From contig JALOKO010000149.1 in NCBI GenBank assembly GCA_025456495.1, forward strand, positions 1-7,993: a stretch of DNA of 7,993 nucleotides. Reading direction: 5' to 3'. The position numbers were made by a program, and so were the translations under genes. The DNA comes from Bryobacterales bacterium (GTDB taxonomy: Bacteria > Acidobacteriota > Terriglobia > Bryobacterales > Bryobacteraceae). The notes beneath the pieces are model-generated. The model made no database searches. It worked only from the letters and a program-made list of their open reading frames with translations, and was not told the origin of the DNA. This document shows positions 1 to 4,754 of this stretch, in pieces (the first letter of the stretch is position 1; every line of letters begins with the position of its first letter).

Positions 1-523
1 CGCAGCAGAAGCCGTCGGTCAGCAGCGCCTGCGCGTGCAGCCCCGCGCGCGTGGCCGACGCGCGCACGTTGATGATCAGATCGAGCTGGTCCCCCTCCAG
101 CAGCTCCGCCGCGTGCGCGCTCATCGGGCTCGACACGAGCTGCACGCCGGGCGCGCCCTCAAGCTCCGTCATCAGCCCCGGCAGCAGCAGCGCCTCGGCC
201 CAGTCCGCCGTCGCGATCCGGAGCGTGCGCCGCGTCGCCGCCAGCTCAAACGGCCCCGTCGCCTCCAGCGCGTCGAGCTCCCCCAGCGTCGCCTCCAGCG
301 TCCCGCGCAGCGCCTGCGCCCGCGCCGTCGGCACCAGCCGGTTCCCCGCGCGCACAAACAGCGGATCGCCCAGCCGCTCGCGCAGCCGCGCCAGCGCCCG
401 GCTCACCCCCGACGGCGTCATCCCCAGCCGCGCCGCCGCCCCCTGCGCGCTCCCCTCCTCCAGCAGCACCCGCAGCACGCGCCACAGGTTCAGATCGATG
501 GGCGCGGATTTCACCTGAGTCAT
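1..523 (-). CDS. LysR-family transcriptional regulator, N-terminal part (3' end outside the window)
   Basis: The gene reads leftward from ATG at 523-521 and runs off the left edge after 174 codons; a full LysR protein is about 300 residues. It begins MTQVKSAPIDLNLWRVLRVL. Residues about 9-68 form the winged helix-turn-helix: the recognition-helix region reads GMTPSGVSRALARLRERLGD and is followed by PLFVR and then LVPTARA, the usual LysR DNA-binding signature. From about residue 95 the effector-binding domain begins (RTLRIATADWAEALLLPGLM). Such proteins bind DNA as oligomers and regulate nearby genes in response to a small molecule; the ligand and targets cannot be told here. Codons end almost always in G or C, and the gene is clearly more GC-rich than the cluster to its right. 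A LysR gene is not a usual neighbour of secE. The style (many Ala, Arg, Leu) recalls Myxococcota, which is inference. Family assignment is firm. Confidence 0.9.
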   Translation of the reverse strand, partial: MTQVKSAPIDLNLWRVLRVLLEEGSAQGAAARLGMTPSGVSRALARLRERLGDPLFVRAGNRLVPTARAQALRGTLEATLGELDALEATGPFELAATRRTLRIATADWAEALLLPGLMTELEGAPGVQLVSSPMSAHAAELLEGDQLDLIINVRASATRAGLHAQALLTDGFCC

Positions 524-580
524 GTCGCTCCTGTCCTCATTGCATCTTGGTCACGCCTCCCGCTGTGTGTACATCCTCAC
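524..580. other. Probable breakpoint between the LysR gene and the truncated secE
   Basis: These 57 bases separate the start of the leftward LysR gene from the first recognisable SecE codon (Trp at 581). No frame here encodes the Lys/Glu-rich amphipathic helix that normally precedes the Trp-Pro-Ala-Arg-Lys motif of SecE. In the SecE frame the stretch reads Cys-Val-His-Pro-His, which is unlike the family. No inverted repeat, target duplication or tRNA end is visible. GC content falls from very high values left of about 480 to moderate values right of about 540. This fits either a recombination joint or an assembly join. Confidence 0.6.
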
Positions 581-718
581 TGGCCTGCCCGCAAGCAGGT
601 ACAGGCCACCACCGTGGTTGTCATCGCGTGTGTGTTTCTGTTCGCAGCTTACTTCGCTGTGGTTGATTTGGCTTTGGGTCGTGGCATCAACTGGTTGATT
701 GACTCCTTTACCAAGTAG
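581..718 (+). pseudogene. secE: SecE preprotein translocase subunit, C-terminal remnant without a start
   Basis: The last 45 codons before the TAG at 716-718 match the conserved end of SecE. They include the hinge WPARKQVQATT, one hydrophobic membrane segment (about VVVIACVFLFAAYFAVVDLA) and a short tail ending WLIDSFTK. SecE is the small essential membrane subunit that clamps SecY in the Sec export channel. Bacterial single-span SecE is usually 60-90 residues with a cytoplasmic amphipathic helix (typically LxEVRxELKKVT) before the hinge; that helix is absent here. In this frame no ATG, GTG or TTG start with a ribosome binding site lies just upstream; the only in-frame ATG is at 35, inside the LysR antisense strand. 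The position directly before nusG is the normal secE site, so identity is clear. Because secE is essential, either an intact copy lies elsewhere or the left end of this sequence is wrongly joined. Confidence 0.8.
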
Positions 719-868
719 TCATTCCATCAGGCGCCCTCCGGATTGCGCGCCTTGCCGATGACGGCGCCAGCGAAACCGGGCAGGCGAAAACCTGTCGCGA
801 TCCTAAATGCCACCTCGGGCGCTGCGCCACGCGGTTCAGGCCGGCAACGCGCGGTGAGCCAGTTTGCC

Positions 869-886
869 GTGTCCGCCAACGGACAC
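869..886 (+). promoter_or_regulatory. Hairpin in the nusG leader
   Basis: The arms GTGTCCG (869-875) and CGGACAC (880-886) are perfectly complementary, forming a 7-bp stem closed by a CCAA tetraloop. It ends 19 bases before the chosen nusG ATG and directly abuts the purine-rich AGAGAG (887-892), the only candidate ribosome binding site. It could modulate nusG translation or stabilise the processed mRNA; this is inference. There is no T-run after it, so it does not look like an intrinsic terminator. The rest of the 187-base secE-nusG gap shows no clear promoter. Confidence 0.45.
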
Positions 887-905
887 AGAGAGACCGGGTT
901 ACGTA

Positions 906-1955
906 ATGAATCCTTTCGACGACATGCCGGATACCGACACCACGGCGGGTGAACACGCGCCGTTGGAGCAGCCCGCTTCCCCCTCCTCGGATGAAGCCGC
1001 AACGGTCGCGCCAGAGTCGGAAGGCTGGGTGGATGCCCCATTGCCCGTCGAAGCAGATGCGCTCGCCCAATCACAAAGTTCAGACCAGCTAGAAACTGCA
1101 GACCAGCCAGAAACTGCAGACCAGCCGCAAACGGCAAATGCCCTGGAAACCTCACCTGATCCCGAGACTGCCCTAGAGCCGGAAGAGCCCGGCGAGAGCT
1201 GGCAGGCTGTCGCCCCGGATCCCTCGCAGTTTGCGGATGCGGAAGACGATGCCGCATTCGAAGGCGAAGCGGCGCCCCCCCAGGAGTCGGCCTTCAATCC
1301 CGTGTGGGCACAGGACCGTTCCGATTCTCCGGAAGAGGAAGCGCCGGTTGCCAGCGATGGAGCGGGCGAAACGGAAGCTGCTCCGGAACCGGACGACGCG
1401 CCGCCCGCCCCCGTTGAGAACCCGTTGATGAACTGGTTCATCGTCCACACCTATTCGGGCTTTGAGAATAAGGTTTCAGAAAGTTTGAAAACCCGGGCGG
1501 AAGCCTTCGGGTTCGCTGAGCGCCTGGGCCAGATTCTCATCCCCACCGAGGAAGTGGTGGAGATGCGCAACGGCAAGAAAGTTACCAGCAAGCGCCTGCT
1601 CTATCCCGGATACGTGATGGTGCAGATGGAGATGGATGACGACCTCTGGCATCAGGTGAAGAACACCCCGAGGGTCACCGGATTCATCGGTGGCGGAGGC
1701 AAGCCCGTGCCCCTCACGGCCACTGAGGTCAATTCGATCCTCTTCCGTCAGTCCACCGCCGCGGAACGCCCACGGCCGAAGTTGAGCTTCGACAAGAACG
1801 AGACGGTACGGATCGTGGATGGCCCCTTCGCCAACTTCTCTGGCAAGGTGGATGAAATTAATCCGGAACGCAATACGCTCCGGGTGATGGTGACGATCTT
1901 TGGCCGGTCAACTCCGGTGGAACTGGACTTCCTTCAGGTGGAGAAGATCGCCTGA
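906..1955 (+). CDS. nusG: Transcription termination/antitermination factor NusG with acidic N-terminal extension
   Basis: NusG binds the RNA polymerase clamp, suppresses pausing, and links polymerase to Rho or to the leading ribosome. The product is 349 residues, about twice the usual 175-190. Residues 175-349 (from MNWFIVHTYSGFENKV, at 1428) are a standard NusG. The NGN domain includes ILIPTEEVVE and KRLLYPGYVMV, and the C-terminal KOW domain includes VRIVDGPFANFSGKVDEI. Residues 1-174 form an Ala/Pro/Glu/Asp-rich, probably disordered extension with, by hand count, 45 acidic residues, one Arg and no Lys. The ATG at 906 was chosen because it follows a purine-rich AGAGAG. An in-frame TTG at 864 is less likely because it would place the leader hairpin inside the coding region. 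An internal ATG at 1428, with weak GAGAA seven bases before it, could give a normal-length NusG. Gene order (secE upstream, rplK downstream) supports the call. Confidence 0.93.
   Translation: MNPFDDMPDTDTTAGEHAPLEQPASPSSDEAATVAPESEGWVDAPLPVEADALAQSQSSDQLETADQPETADQPQTANALETSPDPETALEPEEPGESWQAVAPDPSQFADAEDDAAFEGEAAPPQESAFNPVWAQDRSDSPEEEAPVASDGAGETEAAPEPDDAPPAPVENPLMNWFIVHTYSGFENKVSESLKTRAEAFGFAERLGQILIPTEEVVEMRNGKKVTSKRLLYPGYVMVQMEMDDDLWHQVKNTPRVTGFIGGGGKPVPLTATEVNSILFRQSTAAERPRPKLSFDKNETVRIVDGPFANFSGKVDEINPERNTLRVMVTIFGRSTPVELDFLQVEKIA
1081..1134 (+). repeat. Three tandem 18-bp repeats within nusG
   Basis: Three consecutive 18-base units begin at 1081, 1099 and 1117, each starting CAGACCAGC. 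The first two differ at a single base (CTAG versus CCAG); the third has drifted further. The unit is in frame and encodes a hexapeptide of the type Asp-Gln-Pro-Glu-Thr-Ala, repeated within the acidic extension of NusG. In-frame repeat growth of this kind is typical of disordered, loosely constrained protein segments and may vary in copy number between strains. Confidence 0.85.
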
Positions 1956-2035
1956 GGGCGAGGCTCCGCGGTGGGTAAATCATCGCTTGGATAGCCGGAA
2001 CGCGGGCGACAGGCGAACGAAAAAGAGAAACGACG

Positions 2036-2467
2036 ATGGCGAAAAAAGTAACCGGCAGCGTGAAGCTGCAAATTCCCGCGGGCAAAGCAACCCCCGCACC
2101 CCCCGTGGGCACCGCGCTGGGTCCGCAAGGCGTCAACATCATGGAGTTCTGCAAGGCCTTCAATGCACGAACCTCCGCACCGGACCAGGCGGGCCTCATC
2201 ATCCCGGTGGTGATCACCATTTTTAGTGACCGCTCGTTCACGTTCATCACCAAGACTCCTCCGGTGCCGGTGCTGATCAAGAAGGCGCTGGGCTTGGCGC
2301 GTGGTTCGTCAGAACCGAACAAGTCGAAGGTGGGCAAAATCACTGAGGCTCAGGTGGAGGAAATCGCCAAGCTGAAGATGCCCGACCTGAACAGCTTCGA
2401 TGTCGAGTCGGCCAAGAATCAGGTGCGTGGCACAGCCCGTAGCATGGGCATCGACGTCATCGATTAG
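2036..2467 (+). CDS. rplK: 50S ribosomal protein L11
   Basis: L11 sits at the base of the ribosomal stalk, binds the GTPase-associated region of 23S rRNA with L10, and is involved in elongation factor action and the stringent response. The 143-residue product has family length (about 141-143). It has the N-terminal motif VKLQIPAGKATPAPPVGTAL followed by GPQGVNIMEFCKAFNART, and the C-terminal RNA-binding domain with KTPPVPVLIKKA and the end motif VRGTARSMGIDV. The start at 2036 follows a weak purine-rich site (AAAGAG at 2022-2027) at normal distance and gives the classic MAKK N-terminus. It lies 80 bases after nusG, and no promoter or terminator is evident in that gap, so cotranscription with nusG is likely. 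Confidence 0.98.
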   Translation: MAKKVTGSVKLQIPAGKATPAPPVGTALGPQGVNIMEFCKAFNARTSAPDQAGLIIPVVITIFSDRSFTFITKTPPVPVLIKKALGLARGSSEPNKSKVGKITEAQVEEIAKLKMPDLNSFDVESAKNQVRGTARSMGIDVID

Positions 2468-2488
2468 CACGCGCGGCGCAATCTCCAC

Positions 2489-2517
2489 TTGCGCGTGGCG
2501 CTGGCGATTGCTATACT
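2489..2517 (+). promoter_or_regulatory. Candidate sigma70-type promoter for rplA-rplJ-rplL
   Basis: A -35-like TTGCGC (2489-2494) and a -10-like TATACT (2512-2517) are separated by 17 bases, the ideal spacing. It lies in the 136-base rplK-rplA gap, starting 22 bases after the rplK stop. Transcription would begin near 2524, giving an rplA leader of about 80 bases. Matches are 4 of 6 and 5 of 6 to the sigma70 consensus. An internal promoter here would let rplA-rplJ-rplL be expressed apart from nusG-rplK. Not proven. Confidence 0.55.
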
Positions 2518-2559
2518 CAAAAGGTTGGGCCGTCCTCGGCTTAACTGCCTTCAATGGGA

Positions 2560-2583
2560 GGCCGCAACATCTGGTTTGTGGCC
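2560..2583 (+). promoter_or_regulatory. Leader hairpin upstream of rplA, possible L1 autoregulation site
   Basis: The arms GGCCGCAA (2560-2567) and TTGTGGCC (2576-2583) pair over 8 bp with one G-U pair and an 8-base loop. The hairpin ends 12 bases before the GAGG ribosome binding site of rplA. In several bacteria L1 represses its own operon by binding an mRNA structure that resembles its 23S rRNA site, so a structure here is a reasonable candidate. I did not match it to a known L1-site consensus, so the role is inference. It lacks a T-run and is not a terminator. Confidence 0.4.
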
Positions 2584-2603
2584 GCTCGCACCAGTGAGGA
2601 AAG

Positions 2604-3311
2604 ATGGCGAAAAAACCCGGTAAGAAATTTCAGGCAGCAGCCGCGCAGGTAGAGGCGCGTCCTTACGATTTGGCTGAGGCGATTGCGCTTGCGCAAAAGA
2701 TCCGCTTTGCCAAGTTCGACGAGGCGCTGGAGGTGCATTTGCGCCTGGGCGTTGACCCTCGCCATGCCGACCAAATGGTGCGTGGCACGGTTGTGCTGCC
2801 CCATGGTCTGGGCAAGGTGAAGCGCGTGCTGGTCATTGCCAGCGGCGATAAGGTGAAGGAAGCCCTGGAAGCCGGGGCGGACTTCGCGGGCGGCGAAGAA
2901 ATGGTGGCGAAGATCCAGTCAGAGAACTGGCTGGACTACGAAGCGATTGTCGCCACGCCGGACATGATGCGATCCATCGGAAAGCTGGGTAAGCTTCTGG
3001 GTCCGCGCGGATTGATGCCGAACCCGAAGACCGGAACCGTCACCAACGATGTGGTGAGCGCGGTGAAGGAAATCAAGGCCGGTAAGGTGGAGTTTCGCGT
3101 GGATAAGACCGGCATCATTCACGCTGCCGTGGGTCGGGTGAGCTTCCAGCATGACCAACTGCTGGAGAACGCCAATACGCTCATCGGTGCGGTGGTGCGC
3201 GCCAAGCCGGCTGCCGCCAAGGGAAAGTATGTCAAGACTGCGGCGGTGGCCACGTCCATGGGGCCAGGCGTCATGCTGGACGTTTCGCCCTTCAATTCAA
3301 AGGCTGTCTAG
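2604..3311 (+). CDS. rplA: 50S ribosomal protein L1
   Basis: L1 forms the mobile stalk beside the E site and helps release deacylated tRNA; in many bacteria it also represses its own mRNA. The 235-residue product has the usual length. The clearest signature, at residues about 126-146, is IGKLGKLLGPRGLMPNPKTG followed by TV. Other conserved parts are VHLRLGVDPRHADQMVRGTV (about residues 44-63), VEFRVDKTGIIHAAVG, and the ending MGPGVMLD. The start at 2604 (MAKKPGKKF) follows GAGG at 2596-2599 at a short distance of 4 bases. Only 33 bases separate its stop from rplJ, so the two are certainly cotranscribed. Confidence 0.98.
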   Translation: MAKKPGKKFQAAAAQVEARPYDLAEAIALAQKIRFAKFDEALEVHLRLGVDPRHADQMVRGTVVLPHGLGKVKRVLVIASGDKVKEALEAGADFAGGEEMVAKIQSENWLDYEAIVATPDMMRSIGKLGKLLGPRGLMPNPKTGTVTNDVVSAVKEIKAGKVEFRVDKTGIIHAAVGRVSFQHDQLLENANTLIGAVVRAKPAAAKGKYVKTAAVATSMGPGVMLDVSPFNSKAV

Positions 3312-3344
3312 CGCAAAGGCCAACGCGCTGAGCGGGGTACCCTC

Positions 3345-3875
3345 ATGAAACGCAAGGAAGATAAGAAGAAAGATCTCGAAGCATTGCGCTCTGAGCTGGA
3401 GAAAGCTCCCAGTCTCATCATTGGCAGCTACGAGAAGATGACGGTTGCCCAGGATTTCGCGCTCCGCAAGACGGTCCGCGAGGCGGGTGGCCTGTATCAG
3501 GTGGTCAAGAACAACATTGCGGAAATCGCCTCGCAGGGGACCCCCTCTGAGAAGGCGCTGACGGGCATGAAGGGCATGACCTCAGTGGCCTTCACGCACG
3601 CGGATCCGGTTGCGTTGGCCAAGGCGCTTTCCAAGTTCGCCAAGGAAGTGCCCACCTACAAGTTCCGCGCCGGCGTTGTGGAAGGTCGCGTCATCAACAT
3701 GGACGACGTGAAGGCCCTCGCCGACATGCCGTCTAAGGAAGAGTTGTTCAGCAAGCTGCTGTATCTGATCAATGCACCGGCCACCATGTTGGCGCGCACC
3801 CTCAATGGGGTGGGTCGTAACCTGGCGGTGGTCGTCGATCAGGGCGTCAAGGAAGAGAAGTTCAAATCGGCATAG
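3345..3875 (+). CDS. rplJ: 50S ribosomal protein L10
   Basis: L10 anchors L7/L12 dimers to the ribosome and forms the stalk base with L11. The product is 176 residues, normal for the family. It has the N-terminal rRNA-binding domain (LRSELEKAPSLIIGSYEKMT, then ALRKTVREAGGLYQVVKN) and the C-terminal alpha-helix that docks L7/L12 dimers, seen near KLLYLINAPATMLARTLNGV. ATG at 3345 follows AGCGGGG at 3331-3337. A separate L10 leader RNA, common before rplJ in many bacteria, cannot fit the 33-base gap after rplA unless it overlaps the rplA coding end. Confidence 0.97.
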   Translation: MKRKEDKKKDLEALRSELEKAPSLIIGSYEKMTVAQDFALRKTVREAGGLYQVVKNNIAEIASQGTPSEKALTGMKGMTSVAFTHADPVALAKALSKFAKEVPTYKFRAGVVEGRVINMDDVKALADMPSKEELFSKLLYLINAPATMLARTLNGVGRNLAVVVDQGVKEEKFKSA

Positions 3876-3941
3876 GGCTTCGCACACTTGCGGCCGTTGC
3901 TGTAAGCACATCATTTCGGTTCAGATTGGAGAAAAGGGAAA

Positions 3942-4322
3942 ATGGCTGATATTCAAGCAATTGCGGAGCAAATTCAGGGCCTGACGCTGCTGGAGGCTTC
4001 CGAACTGGTAAAGCTGCTGGAAGAGCGGCTAGGTGTTTCGGCTGCGGCCGCTTCGGTGGCTGTTGCCGCGGCGGGTCCGGCGGCGGCTGCTGCTCCGGTG
4101 GAAGAGCAGACTGAGTTCACCGTCATTCTGAAGGACGGCGGCGCCAAGAAGATTGGCGTCATCAAGGTGGTGCGCGAAATCATTCCCAGCCTCGGTCTAA
4201 AGGAAGCCAAGGACCTGGTGGATGGCGCCCCCAAGCCAGTGAAGGAAGGGGTTTCCAAGCAGGAAGCCGAAGACGTGAAGAAGAAGCTGGAAGAAGCCGG
4301 CGCCGTTGTCGAAGTAAAGTAA
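3942..4322 (+). CDS. rplL: 50S ribosomal protein L7/L12
   Basis: L7/L12 is the multi-copy stalk protein that recruits translational GTPases (EF-Tu, EF-G, IF2). The 126-residue product has the standard three parts. The N-terminal dimerisation domain, residues about 1-31, contains LTLLEASELVKLLEERLGVS. The flexible Ala-rich hinge is residues about 33-53. The C-terminal factor-binding domain, from about residue 57, has FTVILKDGGAKKIGVIKVVR and later LGLKEAKDLVDGAPKPVKEG. The start at 3942 is supported by GGAG at 3928-3931. It follows rplJ after 66 bases with no feature seen between, and is probably made from the same mRNA. A strong hairpin follows 45 bases after the stop. Confidence 0.98.
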   Translation: MADIQAIAEQIQGLTLLEASELVKLLEERLGVSAAAASVAVAAAGPAAAAAPVEEQTEFTVILKDGGAKKIGVIKVVREIIPSLGLKEAKDLVDGAPKPVKEGVSKQEAEDVKKKLEEAGAVVEVK

Positions 4323-4367
4323 CTTCGCTGGATCCGGTTCCCTTTCCCCGCTCTCTGAAAGTGATTC

Positions 4368-4398
4368 GCATCCGGTCTGCATGGCGTAGGCCGGATGC
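4368..4398 (+). terminator. Strong hairpin after rplL: attenuator, terminator or RNA-processing site
   Basis: The outer arms GCATCCGG (4368-4375) and CCGGATGC (4391-4398) pair perfectly. The inner bases TCTGC and GTAGG extend the stem to 13 bp, with two G-U pairs, around the loop ATGGC. It is followed by CTCCTTTCCTTT, pyrimidine-rich but without a clean T-run, so termination is probably partial. A second small stem (CTTTCC with GGAAGG) follows at once. In E. coli an attenuator and an RNase III processing site occupy the same rplL-rpoB position; a parallel role here is inference. Confidence 0.55.
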
Positions 4399-4436
4399 CT
4401 CCTTTCCTTTGGAAGGCGGGTTAGCCCTTGCCTCTC

Positions 4437-4466
4437 TTGACGGGGCCTTCTTGAGTAGGTTATTCT
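4437..4466 (+). promoter_or_regulatory. Candidate sigma70-type promoter for rpoB
   Basis: A -35-like TTGACG (4437-4442, 5 of 6 to consensus) and a -10-like TATTCT (4461-4466, 4 of 6) are separated by 18 bases. Transcription would start near 4473, giving an rpoB leader of about 280 bases. It lies just after the post-rplL hairpin. This arrangement of a partial terminator followed by a promoter would set polymerase subunit output apart from that of ribosomal proteins. Confidence 0.6.
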
Positions 4467-4592
4467 GAAAGGCAGTCTGTGCCCGGCTGCAACCACAGTC
4501 CTTTGTTCCACAACCTGCCACCAGTGTATTCAGTGGAGCCCGATCTCCGCGGATTCCCCATCCATCCGAGCTCCCCAGCGTCGTACGCGTTG

Positions 4593-4629
4593 TTCCGTCC
4601 GCCAGCCGGTAGCGCGTGTACCGACGGAA
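4593..4629 (+). promoter_or_regulatory. Bulged hairpin in the rpoB leader
   Basis: The outer arms TTCCGT (4593-4598) and ACGGAA (4624-4629) and the inner arms CGGTA (4607-4611) and TACCG (4619-4623) form an 11-bp helix. It is interrupted on the 5' side by an 8-base bulge (4599-4606) and closed by a 7-base loop. A large one-sided bulge within complementary arms resembles protein-binding leader structures, but I cannot name a family. Function unknown. Confidence 0.35.
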
Positions 4630-4670
4630 TTTCACGAGATATCTTGCCCTGCGTTCTGTATCCGTCCCAT

Positions 4671-4697
4671 CCCCGCCGAGCCCGTTTGGGCGCGGGG
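4671..4697 (+). promoter_or_regulatory. GC-rich hairpin in the rpoB leader (possible attenuator or dispersed palindrome)
   Basis: The arms CCCCGC (4671-4676) and GCGGGG (4692-4697) enclose GCCC (4680-4683) and GGGC (4688-4691), with a GTTT loop and a three-base CGA bulge. This gives 10 strong pairs. It is followed by a GT-rich tract (TTGGTGTTGG), not a pure T-run, so it may be a weak attenuator. Short GC palindromes of this kind also occur as dispersed intergenic repeats in many genomes. One copy in this window cannot distinguish these. Confidence 0.4.
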
Positions 4698-4754
4698 TTG
4701 GTGTTGGCTTAGTTGATTGTCGCCTTGCGCCATCGATTTCGAGAGGAGTGAAGC

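Noticed and set aside
524..580. Traces of an insertion sequence or tRNA attachment site at the LysR-secE joint
   Set aside because: No terminal inverted repeat, direct repeat, or tRNA-like fold is visible.
35..718. A 227-codon plus-strand frame ending in the secE stop
   Set aside because: Most of it is the antisense of the LysR gene and is Arg/Pro/Gln-rich. Only its last 45 codons are real SecE, so it is not one protein unless the LysR region is mis-called, and the LysR DNA-binding motif is clear.
864..905. TTG at 864 as the nusG start
   Set aside because: It would put the leader hairpin into the coding sequence, has no ribosome binding site, and adds residues unlike the tail; ATG at 906 is better placed.
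899..1450. A 183-codon minus-strand frame over the NusG extension
   Set aside because: It is a Ser/Ala/Gly-rich shadow of the acidic codons on the plus strand, and it lies against the direction of the operon.
1956..2035. A possible L1-binding leader or promoter before rplK
   Set aside because: I looked for a hairpin or -35/-10 pair in these 80 bases and found none convincing.
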